Part shown: one piece after another, positions 7,705-17,584 of the stretch
Position numbering within the stretch: position 1 is the stretch's first letter
Layout of the letters: each line of letters begins with the position of its first letter
DNA from: Geomonas diazotrophica
Lineage (GTDB): Bacteria; Desulfobacterota; Desulfuromonadia; Geobacterales; Geobacteraceae
Length of the DNA: 48,367 nt
Direction: 5' to 3'
NCBI RefSeq assembly: GCF_018919385.1
Contig: NZ_JAHLMF010000022.1
Span: 1 to 48,367 of the forward strand
Position numbers and translations under genes: made by a program
Notes under the pieces: generated by a model
What the model saw: only the letters and a program-made list of their open reading frames with translations
What the model was told of the DNA's origin: nothing
The model's database searches: none

Positions 7705-10700
7705 TTACAAATCACTCTCCTCATCTTCAATTACTGTCGCCTTCTTGCTCCGCTTTTTACTGGCTGAGGCGGGCGGTTCCACATACAGATCTTCAAGGTC
7801 ATGGGCAATGGCGAGGGACTTGTCGGTCACGCACTTCTTCTTAACCCGGTCAGGCCAAATGCTATAGGCTAAATGTGCCCAGTCGTATTCCCCATTTTCC
7901 AGCTTTTCCCAGGTTTCCTTGAGGGTCTTCTTCCACTTGGGAAGCTGGAACAGCTTCCAGAGCGGCGCTGCGGTGATCTGCACACCGTCATTCTGGTTTG
8001 GCTTCCAGGGAAGTCTGGCGAGGCGGAGGAGCTCATCGCGGAATTCCTGCAATTCCATCTCAAGGTCCTGCAGCTTCTCCAGTCGCTTCTCCTCATCACG
8101 GCTGCGGCCGCTCCCTTTTTGCCGTACGCTGGCAAGCTCGGCGGCAACATCGGCAAGTTTCGGCTCGACGAATTCATTGACGCAGATATAGAGGGTTTGG
8201 TCGTTAAGGCGGTGATAGTAGAGCCAAAGTGTATAGGATCCGGATGGTGTGGAGAGAGGCCAATAGATCGGTGCTTGGCGGCGGCTTTTTGAGTAGCGCT
8301 TCAGGTGATCGGCAAAGAAGCCTGATGGTTTGGAAAAGTAATCACGAAGTGAGCGGACACCTAGGATTTCGCATGCCTCGTGTTCAATATCACCGGCCGT
8401 CTCTTTCCAGATGACCTCGATGGCTTCCCGAATGCGATTAGCGATATCCTCCATGTATCCTTCGTCATCCACCAAGATACCTGGCCAGGAAATACGAAGT
8501 GGGTAATCTACAGGTACATCCTGCGGCTCGGCAGGAAGACCTTGAGTGTTTTGAAGCATTCCAGAAGATACTGAAGGGAGTGATTCGAATGGATCAGGTT
8601 GCATGGGAAGGGATTTGATATCCGTTGCTAATAAAATATTCCATCGGCCAAAAATTGCGCCACAAACATAGGATAAAATGCGCTCTGCAGCACCGATTAT
8701 TGTCTCTAATTCATCACCGATGGAGATATCATGATCTGAAGTATGAACATTTTCGCTATTGTAGTCTATGTTTCCAAAATTATATAAATTTGAAATGGCT
8801 ATAGTAGCGATTTTTGACTTATTCCTTATATTCAGATTTGATTCATCGATTTCTAGCCTTAACAATTCACTACCGTTCTTAATACTTTCTCTAAATGCAT
8901 GATGTATATGTGCGGTATAATAAATACATTCTTCATTATTTGAGTATAAATTAAGCTTTGCCTTAGTAGCTGTTATGCTAAAATCACATACTTTTTCCAG
9001 TGTTTCACAGTCGGGCTCGATCCAAGGTATTGACTTAACAATGCTTGGCATATATTGGTTAAAATTTGATTGCTGCTGAACAAATACACGAATAGGTTCT
9101 GAATTAAGCAATCCTGCAAGGTAATAGAGTGAAACATTTCCTGTAGCCTGTATAACAGGCCCTTTTATAGAAAATACAGATCCTGCAGGAAAGTGCCTAA
9201 CGTTGAATCCCCTTGCACTTCTAATTGTATAGATCAATCCTGGAATATAGTAGCGGCTATAAGATTGCCGACTTTGTGCAATCTGTCCATTTGCGTTTTC
9301 GTTTACAGCAGCTAACTCTTTGCCGTTATCTGCTCTTTTTATGACAAGATGAATATTATCAAAAAATGTTTCATATTCACCACCTTTGCTAAAAAATTCC
9401 CAGCGCTTTTGTTGGCCTATAGAGGTTGGATGTACTTCCCACCAGCATCGCAAAAAACGAAAATTGTCAAATGTGTTAAGACCTGCTCTTACTATAGCTA
9501 CATCTGGTTCAAGGACTTTTTTTGAGTCAACAGTAAAGCCATCTGACTTGTACAGAAATTGATGTTTGGCAAATGACGGTATTTTGGACTTCAATAAAAA
9601 ATATGTCCGTTTATTATTCAAATCCAAATTATTACTATCAGTACAAGCCAGCAAATTATTGCACTTGCCTAATGCATCTTGAAGGTCAAAAAATTGAATG
9701 TATTTATTGTTAAAATCAGTAAAAACACTAGCCGCTACTTCTACCATAGCATTATCAAGCACATTCGATCCAAGATCTGCTATTATTGCACTATAACTAA
9801 CTATTTTGTCGCGAAATTCTTGTAGAGTAACGGCATTCAAGAAAGAACGGGATGTTATTGCACCAATGATTCCTTTTGGACAATAAACTACTGCCTGTTC
9901 GATAAACGCGCAGTACATATCGATAAAACTAGCTGGGAACTCTTTTTTTAAAGCCTCAAAAGTTCGGTCTGTAGCCCTTCCAAACGGAGGGTTCATTAGG
10001 ACAATATCATAGCGTTTTCTACAAACATCAATAAAAGCAAAGCCTCTCGCCGCATCCTCTGCAAACATTCTCCGTTGATACCCATGCTCCCCGGCTACCT
10101 CGGCATACTCCTGCAGCGCCCAATAAAGCTTTTCCTCTGCTCCATCCCAAAATCGCTCATCTGTGATGCCAGTAAAATCCAGCGGCAAGTCCACCTGCTC
10201 TGGCTTTGCGGGTGCTTCGCCAAACAACCCCATCTGTGTCAGCTTTGGCCCTGCCTTCCACTGCCTTTTGGCCTCAGCGATGATGTCGCGAATCTCTTCG
10301 TCAATCTTCAGAAGCGATCCAGCTTCGCCGGCAAGCTGCATCTTGTCAAAGACCTGCTCCACCAGATAGCCGAGGGCCGGCACCTCCAGGCTGGCAGTGA
10401 ATTCCCTGAGCAGTTCCTTTTCCCCGGGCATCGGTTCGGCACAGACGATATTAGAGCGGGAAATTCGAGGACGGGCTGCTGGCTTAACCCCCTGGTTGTG
10501 CCAACTGCGTTGAGCGCGGAGCCAGAGAGACAGACCGGCGATCTGCGCGGCACGGGGATCGATATCGATGCCATGGATATTGTGCTCGATGATCAGGCGT
10601 GGAACATCCTGGAGAAACGATTCCTTGTCCTGATAAGACTCAGTAATCGGTTTAAGGCCATTCTCGCGCACAAAAGCCCCAGTTCCCAACCCAACTTCCC

Positions 10701-11739
10701 ATCCCCATGCTTCAGCGTATATCTGTTCGTACAGGTCGAAGGCATACAGACCGAAATGCATGGAGCCGCAGGCCGGGTCAAGCATCCGCAGAGTGCGTGG
10801 GTCTTTCAGAGGACGGAACTGGATATGAGCCGGCTGTTTGAGTAGCTCTTCCTGGGACAGGTTTTGATCGCCGCCAGGCTGTTCGGGTGCCTTTTCACCG
10901 GCTTTGAGGAAAATCTCGGTAGGTCGCCGAACCAGATACCGGCATGACTCCTTCAGATCGGTTTTCCCTTGGGTCATCTCATACCAGATTCGCCCAAGGG
11001 TATTGTCGGTGAGAAACTCCACCACATAACGTGGCGTAAAGAACTGATTGCGGACGGCCAGTTCGCGGCTATTGCGGGGGGCTGCCGACTCGTCTCGCAT
11101 TTTCTTCCGCTCTTCCTTGGAGTTGAAATATTGGTACACCCAGCCGATGGTTTCATCCTCGGCCCACAGGTGCGCCAACTCCTGGTCATTAAGCAGATTT
11201 AGAAGCTCCAGTAGAGCGGCTTCACGTGGGAAAAGACGCCCCTGGGGGGAGAAGCGGTCAAAGAGGACTTTCAGATCAAGAGCAAATTCATCGAAGATAC
11301 TGAACACATAACAACGGTAAGTATCCCCGGTCTCACCCAGGCCCGGTCCGGCCAGTCGTTCGTACAGTTGGAACCCTTTGGACTGGTAGCCGTTGCCGAC
11401 TGACTCGATCAGTATGCCCCGGGATTCGGCCATCCGTAATGCTGCCAGTCGGTTAAGGACAGTAAACGCCTGTTCACGGACGATCCGATCCAGCGCTTCC
11501 TTATTGCCGCCCGACGGGCTGGAGGCCATATAGTGGGCCAAGGTCTCACGCAGGATACGGGCGGTCTCCCGGCGGGAATCATCCAGATCTCCCAAGTTTT
11601 CCAAAGGAGTTACAGCTCCGGAATGGGGATCGAGGCCGTAGTCGTTCTGCAACTGGCGGGTAAACTCTTCGCTCAACAGCCCACGGGCATCACTGACGAA
11701 TTTCTGCAGGCGGTTTCTGGTGGATTGATCAAAGGCCAT
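7705..11739 (-). CDS. pglX: BREX adenine-specific DNA methyltransferase PglX
   Basis: The protein has 1344 residues. Motif I DPACGS is near residue 321 and motif IV NPPFG near residue 582, the order and sequence of gamma-type N6-adenine methyltransferases. PglX marks host DNA at an asymmetric site and allows BREX to tell it from phage DNA. The segment from about 10060 down to 8600 (residues about 560-1045), covering the end of the methyltransferase and the target-recognition region, is strikingly AT-rich, while both flanks are GC-rich. Its protein sequence is likewise rich in Asn, Ile, Lys and Tyr. This suggests that a target-recognition segment was swapped in by recombination. The gene starts with ATG 5 bp after the end of brxC. 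Confidence 0.95.
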   Translation of the reverse strand: MAFDQSTRNRLQKFVSDARGLLSEEFTRQLQNDYGLDPHSGAVTPLENLGDLDDSRRETARILRETLAHYMASSPSGGNKEALDRIVREQAFTVLNRLAALRMAESRGILIESVGNGYQSKGFQLYERLAGPGLGETGDTYRCYVFSIFDEFALDLKVLFDRFSPQGRLFPREAALLELLNLLNDQELAHLWAEDETIGWVYQYFNSKEERKKMRDESAAPRNSRELAVRNQFFTPRYVVEFLTDNTLGRIWYEMTQGKTDLKESCRYLVRRPTEIFLKAGEKAPEQPGGDQNLSQEELLKQPAHIQFRPLKDPRTLRMLDPACGSMHFGLYAFDLYEQIYAEAWGWEVGLGTGAFVRENGLKPITESYQDKESFLQDVPRLIIEHNIHGIDIDPRAAQIAGLSLWLRAQRSWHNQGVKPAARPRISRSNIVCAEPMPGEKELLREFTASLEVPALGYLVEQVFDKMQLAGEAGSLLKIDEEIRDIIAEAKRQWKAGPKLTQMGLFGEAPAKPEQVDLPLDFTGITDERFWDGAEEKLYWALQEYAEVAGEHGYQRRMFAEDAARGFAFIDVCRKRYDIVLMNPPFGRATDRTFEALKKEFPASFIDMYCAFIEQAVVYCPKGIIGAITSRSFLNAVTLQEFRDKIVSYSAIIADLGSNVLDNAMVEVAASVFTDFNNKYIQFFDLQDALGKCNNLLACTDSNNLDLNNKRTYFLLKSKIPSFAKHQFLYKSDGFTVDSKKVLEPDVAIVRAGLNTFDNFRFLRCWWEVHPTSIGQQKRWEFFSKGGEYETFFDNIHLVIKRADNGKELAAVNENANGQIAQSRQSYSRYYIPGLIYTIRSARGFNVRHFPAGSVFSIKGPVIQATGNVSLYYLAGLLNSEPIRVFVQQQSNFNQYMPSIVKSIPWIEPDCETLEKVCDFSITATKAKLNLYSNNEECIYYTAHIHHAFRESIKNGSELLRLEIDESNLNIRNKSKIATIAISNLYNFGNIDYNSENVHTSDHDISIGDELETIIGAAERILSYVCGAIFGRWNILLATDIKSLPMQPDPFESLPSVSSGMLQNTQGLPAEPQDVPVDYPLRISWPGILVDDEGYMEDIANRIREAIEVIWKETAGDIEHEACEILGVRSLRDYFSKPSGFFADHLKRYSKSRRQAPIYWPLSTPSGSYTLWLYYHRLNDQTLYICVNEFVEPKLADVAAELASVRQKGSGRSRDEEKRLEKLQDLEMELQEFRDELLRLARLPWKPNQNDGVQITAAPLWKLFQLPKWKKTLKETWEKLENGEYDWAHLAYSIWPDRVKKKCVTDKSLAIAHDLEDLYVEPPASASKKRSKKATVIEDEESDL

Positions 11740-11744
11740 GGCGG

Positions 11745-14700
11745 CTAGTTTCCTTTAAGGGTGATGGTGACCTCGATCTCCTGATAGAGCGGCATCTGCT
11801 CCTGCAGTTCTTTGAGCTGGCGGATCAGGTCGTTTAGCTGGTCGGTAGTTGTGACCATGGCAGGAAAATCAAGAGCCTTCTGAAGCTTGGTGGCCCCCTT
11901 CGGTTTTTCGCCTTCCAGGCGTTTCAGTTTCCGCTCCTGCCCTTCGCGCTGAATCCGCTCCCTCAGGCTCCCTACGGTGGTGGAGATTTCATAATCGCGA
12001 CTCAGCAGCTGTTTGAGGCCGGCCATATCCAATGTTGCTGCCAGCGCCATATTCTCGATCTGGGCAATGACATTCTGCTGTTCTTCCTGAGTAAATTCTG
12101 ACCATTCCGGCAGGCGCTGCAAATCTTCAACCCCACTGCGAATTCGTTCTTGCTGGGTGGTTGCCATCTGGCTGGCAGTATCGGCAACCCGGGAGCGGAT
12201 GCCTGTCAGCGTTGTGGCAAGGTCAGCCGCATGTTTATGAAAATCATCCCGCCCCAGTCGTTGGCTGATCTGCTCTAGTTCATCCTTCAGGTCGTTGCGA
12301 AGTTCGCCGGGGATGCCATTGGCCGGCAGAGTGCGGATTTCGCGGCTATGATACTGGAGGTCACGGACCGTGTCTTCAAGCCCTTGCTCCAGAATCCGTT
12401 TCACTTCTCCTGCCCATTTAAGGTTGTCGAAAAGCACCGATTCCTCCCCCCCCAATCTTTGCGGAGCATCGGAAGCATCGGTGAAGATGAGGTCGGCGAT
12501 ATCCTTGGTGATGCTGCGCAGGCGGTCAGCGCCGGCAACACCCAGGGCGCTGAGTTTCTCGGCCAAAGGGGCATAGTCGCTCTGGAAACGGGGGAAGTGC
12601 TTGACGGCAGCCTTGCTGATCTCCTGCTCCAGCGGGATGATCGGCTCACCCAGCAGTTCGGCCAGGCGTTCGGCAGCCCTGGCCAGCATCTCGATCGGTG
12701 GCCGCTCATCACGCAGCGAAACACCGATCGGTTTGAAGCTGTTGTTGGTTTTGAGCGCTTCTATGGCGTGTTGGCCGGCTGCGGTAACCTCCCGACCTGA
12801 AACCTTGAGCTTGATTTCGCCGGCCACCAGCATGGCGGCGCAGACGTAGCGCAAGGTGTCCTGTGACCAGCCGAACGGCGCTTCGCTGAACCTATCCAGC
12901 AGCCGTCTCCCTTCGACAGAGCCGTTATGGTTGATGTAGTCGCGAATGCTGATCAGAGCCTTGTGCGAGGTGTTGATGGTCAGTGAACCTGCCACCGTCT
13001 GCACCAGGCCGAGCGGGTCAATCTGAGCAGTCACGCTGTTGAGGTTGGTACCGGCGGCCCGCAGGAATTTCTCGGCAATGGTTGTCTCTACCCGGACCGG
13101 AGCTTCGCCGTAGCGATCGAACACTTGTCCCGCAACATCCGCCATCATTTTTTTGGCAGCTTCAAGCACATCCTGGTCGAGACTGGACACGGCCGTTGCC
13201 TGGCCCCGGAATACAAACGAGCCAGGAGCAAGATTCCTCTTCACCTGCTGTTGCAGTTGCTGACTCAAGGTTGCAGCACGGTCAACCTGGCTGGCGCAGT
13301 AGTCTTTTACCTCCTGATCAGGATCGGTGCGATGGAGTTCCACGATCCGTTGGCAGCGATAAATCTCTGTAACCAGCGCATCGGTATCATGGCTCGTTCT
13401 GCCAAGCAGGAAGATGCTGTTTTGTCCCGGGCGTAGCCGAGATTCTTCCAGGAGCCTGGTGCTGGCAGTATCGAAATCAGCAGTATCGACCATCTCAACC
13501 AGGGTCTGTATGGTTTCCCGCTCTCCGGCGAGGCTCGACTCCAGTGAACCACTGCGCACCTTCAACCCCGAGGTGGCCGCCAGAGTGGTCATGACCCGGG
13601 CCGAAGGGAGAGGATTGAAGGTTTCCCGTAATGCTTCGTTGAAGATGCGGCGCGCTTCTATCGATCGGATCGGGATATTCCCCCGTTCCTGTTCGATGTC
13701 CCGCAGTTTCTCGCTCAAAAAACAAAGATGACCGTCTTTGCTCCCCAAGGGGACAATCGGGTCATTCAGCAGTTCATCTACAGCTTTCCGCACCTCTTCC
13801 GCCCGGGAGGAGGCATTGACAGCAGGATGAATCAGGCTGGTTAGGTTCTGCAGGGTGACCGGCATGTTGCCCAGAATCTGGAGGATTGCTACCGATTTTG
13901 CGATGTCCTGATGCAGCGGAGAGTCGGGAAAGCGGATGAATGCCTTTTGCGCGGCCTGCTGAATTGAGGGAAAGGCCCGGCGAATATCCTTGTCGAGGGC
14001 GTCGTACAAGGTAACTGTCGTCGCCAGCCAACCGACCGGTTGATCGGCAACCGGATTCTTGCCGTCTCCGCCTTCTACAAGGATATCTTGGATAACCTTG
14101 ATGGCCGAACGCAGGCCGATGCCACCGGTGGATTTAGCAAGTGCACCAAGGAGATGCAGCAGGATGTCGAAATGGGCGGGAAGGAATGGGTAGAGGTTGA
14201 TAAAGGTCTCTTTGCTGAAGTCGGCGTCGTAGTATTTAGCGTCCTGCAGCTTGGTGTTGTGGCGGAGCGCCTGGCCATGGGTGTCAAAAAGTTTACCCAG
14301 CTCATCGGCCCCGGCAGGCGATTTGCCGAGAAGACGGCGATAACAGATTTCTCGGATATCGCTAGATTCCAGATCGACCTGGATCGGGAAGCGGTCTTTG
14401 AGCTTGAAGAGTTGCGGCGAGTTGAGCGATGCACGGGGATCGTCCTCGGTAAGGGTCTGCTGTGCCGTGGCAATGATCCAGACCTTTCCGTCGCCAATAC
14501 GCTTAAGGTTCTTTGCCAGGCCATCAAGATTGAGGATTAGGTTGTCCCGTGACGCCACATACTGGCCTACTTCGTCAACGATAAAAAGAACATGCTCTTT
14601 GCCGCTCTTCAGTCGAACGATATCCAGCATCTCTTTGACCCGCTGATCCTCGAACTGGAAAAAACCGTCGGTACTGGACGTGAAAGAGCTGGCAGAGGGG

Positions 14701-15365
14701 AAGAGCGCCGGATACATCTCGTGGGCTATTTGGGGGATGAGACCATCAACGGCAAGCGGGTCGTTTTGCAGATCTTTCCACGGCACTCCCGGCAACATCG
14801 CTGCAAGCTTGCCGATGAATTCATCCCCGCGGCCGTCGGATTCGATTCTGCGCTCCAGGGCGGCAACTTTCAGATTGCGGGAATAACCTGCCCACTGAAG
14901 CACCTTGTAATAGAGAACTGTCGAGACATCTTCCATGGTAGCGCCGGCGAGCATCTCGCTGGCAAGATCCAGCAATACAACGGCAGCCGGAAAGCGTTTG
15001 GATACCGATGTTAATAATGCCTTCACTTCCACGTTGTGCAGGCGGTCCTGGAGGTGCCTGATGAACGGGATACCGTCGATGATGGTAGCTCCGTCGAAAG
15101 ACAACCCTAGGTACTTCGTAAAGGAACTTTTACCTGAGCCATAAAAGCCGGAAACCCAGACCCCGATCTCATTCTCTCCCCCGGCTTCCATGGCATGCTG
15201 CATTTTGTCGAGCAGCTTGCGGAACTGGGCTTCGATACTGTCAGTTACGACATACTCACTGATTTCAGATTTCAGGCGGTGCTCTTGCGATGCCCCGTAA
15301 GTAATGACTTTTTCGATGGTGCGGTGAATATTCTTACTTGGGTCGAACAGTGTGCGAATGGCCAT
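11745..15365 (-). CDS. brxC: BREX P-loop ATPase BrxC (PglY-like)
   Basis: The protein has 1206 residues, the usual size for BrxC. The P-loop GFYGSGKSSFTKYLG lies near residue 70 and a Walker B-like VLFIVDEVGQY near residue 265, followed by a long helical C-terminal part. BrxC is the large ATPase of BREX and is essential in characterised type 1 systems. The gene is 5 bp from pglX and about 29 bp from brxB. Confidence 0.94.
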   Translation of the reverse strand: MAIRTLFDPSKNIHRTIEKVITYGASQEHRLKSEISEYVVTDSIEAQFRKLLDKMQHAMEAGGENEIGVWVSGFYGSGKSSFTKYLGLSFDGATIIDGIPFIRHLQDRLHNVEVKALLTSVSKRFPAAVVLLDLASEMLAGATMEDVSTVLYYKVLQWAGYSRNLKVAALERRIESDGRGDEFIGKLAAMLPGVPWKDLQNDPLAVDGLIPQIAHEMYPALFPSASSFTSSTDGFFQFEDQRVKEMLDIVRLKSGKEHVLFIVDEVGQYVASRDNLILNLDGLAKNLKRIGDGKVWIIATAQQTLTEDDPRASLNSPQLFKLKDRFPIQVDLESSDIREICYRRLLGKSPAGADELGKLFDTHGQALRHNTKLQDAKYYDADFSKETFINLYPFLPAHFDILLHLLGALAKSTGGIGLRSAIKVIQDILVEGGDGKNPVADQPVGWLATTVTLYDALDKDIRRAFPSIQQAAQKAFIRFPDSPLHQDIAKSVAILQILGNMPVTLQNLTSLIHPAVNASSRAEEVRKAVDELLNDPIVPLGSKDGHLCFLSEKLRDIEQERGNIPIRSIEARRIFNEALRETFNPLPSARVMTTLAATSGLKVRSGSLESSLAGERETIQTLVEMVDTADFDTASTRLLEESRLRPGQNSIFLLGRTSHDTDALVTEIYRCQRIVELHRTDPDQEVKDYCASQVDRAATLSQQLQQQVKRNLAPGSFVFRGQATAVSSLDQDVLEAAKKMMADVAGQVFDRYGEAPVRVETTIAEKFLRAAGTNLNSVTAQIDPLGLVQTVAGSLTINTSHKALISIRDYINHNGSVEGRRLLDRFSEAPFGWSQDTLRYVCAAMLVAGEIKLKVSGREVTAAGQHAIEALKTNNSFKPIGVSLRDERPPIEMLARAAERLAELLGEPIIPLEQEISKAAVKHFPRFQSDYAPLAEKLSALGVAGADRLRSITKDIADLIFTDASDAPQRLGGEESVLFDNLKWAGEVKRILEQGLEDTVRDLQYHSREIRTLPANGIPGELRNDLKDELEQISQRLGRDDFHKHAADLATTLTGIRSRVADTASQMATTQQERIRSGVEDLQRLPEWSEFTQEEQQNVIAQIENMALAATLDMAGLKQLLSRDYEISTTVGSLRERIQREGQERKLKRLEGEKPKGATKLQKALDFPAMVTTTDQLNDLIRQLKELQEQMPLYQEIEVTITLKGN

Positions 15366-15394
15366 GTCAGATTCCCCCAGAGGTAATGTTCATT

Positions 15395-15970
15395 TCAGCC
15401 GCCAACGTGGACGGAACGATAGTTCCCATCTTCCGGGTAGAACCCCAGGAACTTAAGACGGGTTTTGCCGGTACGGGTGCCAGGGTACAAAAAGACGGTC
15501 GGCACCTGAAATTTCCCCTGGAGATTGCTCTCAATTGCGCCAATGCGCATGTAGGGGTGCAGCGCTTCCAGGTCGGTCACCAGAAGCAGCCCGTTCTTGT
15601 TCCCTTCCATTGCCGAGAGCGCCTCTTCAAGCCGCTGCTGCAAAGCACCATTGGATATCAGGGCGTTGGCAAGCGACTGATTGGTCTTTGCCCAGTCATG
15701 GGGCGCCTTTTTGTCGGCAATGGCCCATAGCGGTCTGCGCGGATCGGAAGCCAAAATTTTTTCGATTTCTTCAGCAATAGAGAAGACCGCAACGTCCCAG
15801 CCTTCATTGTGGAGCTTTGCGACCCAAGCGGGTGTGTTCCGTTTCACCTCGACAATGTCAGAGGGATCGAAAATTAAATAATAGATCGGCTCGAAGCTGG
15901 CATGGCCCAATTCCCGGCCATGGCGAATTCGCTCCCTTAACTCATCGAAATCAGCCTTAAGCGAGGACAT
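15395..15970 (-). CDS. brxB: BREX protein BrxB (DUF1788)
   Basis: The protein has 191 residues and matches the DUF1788 pattern: ELRERIRHG near the start, YYLIFDPSD, then a Rossmann-like run with LLLVTDLEALHPYMRI and a C-terminal VPTVFLYPGTR...FLGFYPEDGNYRS. BrxB is a small core BREX component of unknown biochemical role found between brxA and brxC. Its start overlaps the end of brxA by 14 bp, which supports translational coupling. Confidence 0.93.
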   Translation of the reverse strand: MSSLKADFDELRERIRHGRELGHASFEPIYYLIFDPSDIVEVKRNTPAWVAKLHNEGWDVAVFSIAEEIEKILASDPRRPLWAIADKKAPHDWAKTNQSLANALISNGALQQRLEEALSAMEGNKNGLLLVTDLEALHPYMRIGAIESNLQGKFQVPTVFLYPGTRTGKTRLKFLGFYPEDGNYRSVHVGG

Positions 15971-16745
15971 CGCACAGTTCCTCCATGGTCTTATGTTTCC
16001 AACTGATTCTGGTTACATCCCCTGCAGACTGCAGGATAAAATACCCTTTAAGCGCAAGGCGTTTGAACTCTTCCCGGACGTCATCAGCTTCAAGTCCGTA
16101 TATCTGCCAGTCTTGGTGACTTAAGACAGCATTATCACCCATACCTGAGAAATGAAGTTCATGGGCCAAATAACAAGCCATGGGCAGAGATATCCGAAAT
16201 GGGAGAATGCGACGAATCGTTTTCTGACCTCTTTCCAGGAGTCCATAGTCTGCACAACAACCTGTAAGATATCCCGCAACATTCTTGATCGTTTTCTCCG
16301 CCCAATGCTTTTGAACCTTGCCGTCAGCTATCGCTCGCCTTATGAAGCTCTCCGCATCAAGATTACTGATTTCAGTGTACCCGCTTCCATATCTCTCCCA
16401 ATAGATCTGTCGAATGAAGTCATTCAGAATGGGGTTTGCACGACACGTGAAGAGCAGATAAAACTGAATGAGCTCGTTAGTCAGCAGGCGATTTTTAAGA
16501 ATCTTCAAGTGGGTCGCTGGAATACCATCTCTAACCAAATAGCGAGGAGCAAAGCACCCATTCACTATATTCAATAACCGTCGAGCAGTGATTGACGGGA
16601 ACCGGCCAGACAACAAAGCAGCCCCATGCAATGCAGAAGGACTCATCCCATGTTCCCAGAGGTCAAGCAAACTGCGGGTTTCTTCCAAAAGGCCAAGACC
16701 TGTCGAGAGCTGGATATTATACGCAGTTTCGTTTTTTTGGGTCAT
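15957..16745 (-). CDS. brxA: BREX protein BrxA (DUF1819)
   Basis: The protein has 262 residues. The N-terminal pattern YNIQLSTGLGLLEETRSLLDLW, followed by R(L)LN and a conserved LRDGIPATHLK-like stretch, is that of the DUF1819/BrxA family. BrxA structures show a small helical, winged-helix-like DNA-binding protein. The gene overlaps the end of brxE by 4 bp (ATGA type) and the start of brxB by 14 bp. It is somewhat longer than the roughly 200 residues common in type 1 systems. Confidence 0.9.
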   Translation of the reverse strand: MTQKNETAYNIQLSTGLGLLEETRSLLDLWEHGMSPSALHGAALLSGRFPSITARRLLNIVNGCFAPRYLVRDGIPATHLKILKNRLLTNELIQFYLLFTCRANPILNDFIRQIYWERYGSGYTEISNLDAESFIRRAIADGKVQKHWAEKTIKNVAGYLTGCCADYGLLERGQKTIRRILPFRISLPMACYLAHELHFSGMGDNAVLSHQDWQIYGLEADDVREEFKRLALKGYFILQSAGDVTRISWKHKTMEELCDVLA

Positions 16746-17242
16746 GAGACAAAGTAGGGATATGAGTATATGCCTTCGCTAAAAGCTGCGGCATAGCAAC
16801 AGGAAATACTGCGAATTGCACCGGCAGTCATGATCTCCTGTGCATTGCCAAGTTTTACCGGGCCTTCGCTTGGGGGCGCATCTCCACCTGATATCTTTTC
16901 TAGTGCTGCCAAGGCAGAGTCTTTGTTTGCAAAAGACTCCAGCGGCAATGAATATCCACCATCACTGATGAGGGAATGTAAGTCATGCTCATATGCTTCG
17001 GGGAGACGAAAGAGGTGAAAAACGCTCCCTAACCCGATTCGCTCATCATGTAGCCGCCGAGCAGCCTCAAGGATCCCATGATATTGGGAGAGGAGAGTTG
17101 TTCTGGGGAACACTGGGGAAAGGAATAGACTCGAGGATGGTCCAATAAAGCTCGTTGGCCACCAATTATATTGGGATTTCTCACCGAGGAAGCCCACCAG
17201 CATCCTTACGGACAGAAGGTCTGGCACTGCACTATTTTTCAA
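16742..17242 (-). CDS. brxE: BREX protein BrxE
   Basis: The protein has 166 residues. The sequence LLSVRMLVGFLGEKSQYNWWPTSFIGPSS ... LSPVFPRT ... YHGILEAARRLHDERIGLG-x-VFHLFRLPE matches the BrxE family as I recall it from type 6 BREX loci. The start is TTG at 17242, with a strong AGGAGG 4 bases before it; no better ATG is available upstream. It is the first gene of the BREX operon and overlaps brxA by 4 bp. In the published classification, brxE belongs to type 6, together with brxD and brxHI. Neither is present here, and the locus ends with brxL instead. Confidence 0.8.
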   Translation of the reverse strand: MKNSAVPDLLSVRMLVGFLGEKSQYNWWPTSFIGPSSSLFLSPVFPRTTLLSQYHGILEAARRLHDERIGLGSVFHLFRLPEAYEHDLHSLISDGGYSLPLESFANKDSALAALEKISGGDAPPSEGPVKLGNAQEIMTAGAIRSISCCYAAAFSEGIYSYPYFVS

Positions 17243-17584
17243 GGGTCCTCCTGGCTACTAGGTTTAGGGGATGGCTATTGCAATGCGATATTGGTCATAA
17301 TCCGCATCAGATAAAAACTCGTAATTACTAACAAAAATCGCTTGGAATTGCCATAGAAAAATCTTAACAATCTGCAGGGCACCTGAAGGTCAAGCGTCCT
17401 TGCAGGACGTGCATGCGTTTATGCGTTTATGCATTTCTTGTGTTCGCTGAGTTAGGAATCGGGTGAACTGACGCCCCCTCGTCCTCATAGATATCGCCTC
17501 GAACCAGCGGGGTCGCCCCCTCCGCTATCACACTGCAGAGCGTGGATCCGGCAAATCTATACACCAAGCTACAGATCGACCAGT
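17243..17584. promoter_or_regulatory. Intergenic region upstream of brxE with repeats
   Basis: This 342-bp stretch has no gene and should hold the BREX promoter (minus strand). Three tandem 8-bp units, ATGCGTTT, ATGCGTTT and ATGCATTT, lie at 17413-17436. The inverted repeat CGTCCT-TGC-AGGACG lies at 17395-17409, just downstream of them in the minus-strand direction. A possible -35 element TTGACC follows at about 17387-17392, with only a weak -10 match about 18 bp further. The repeats look like operator sites, but no dedicated BREX regulator gene is adjacent; this is inference from arrangement only. Confidence 0.4.

Noticed and set aside
7527..7730. A 67-codon frame between pglX and pglZ
   Set aside because: It overlaps the ends of both genes and has no ribosome site or recognisable sequence.
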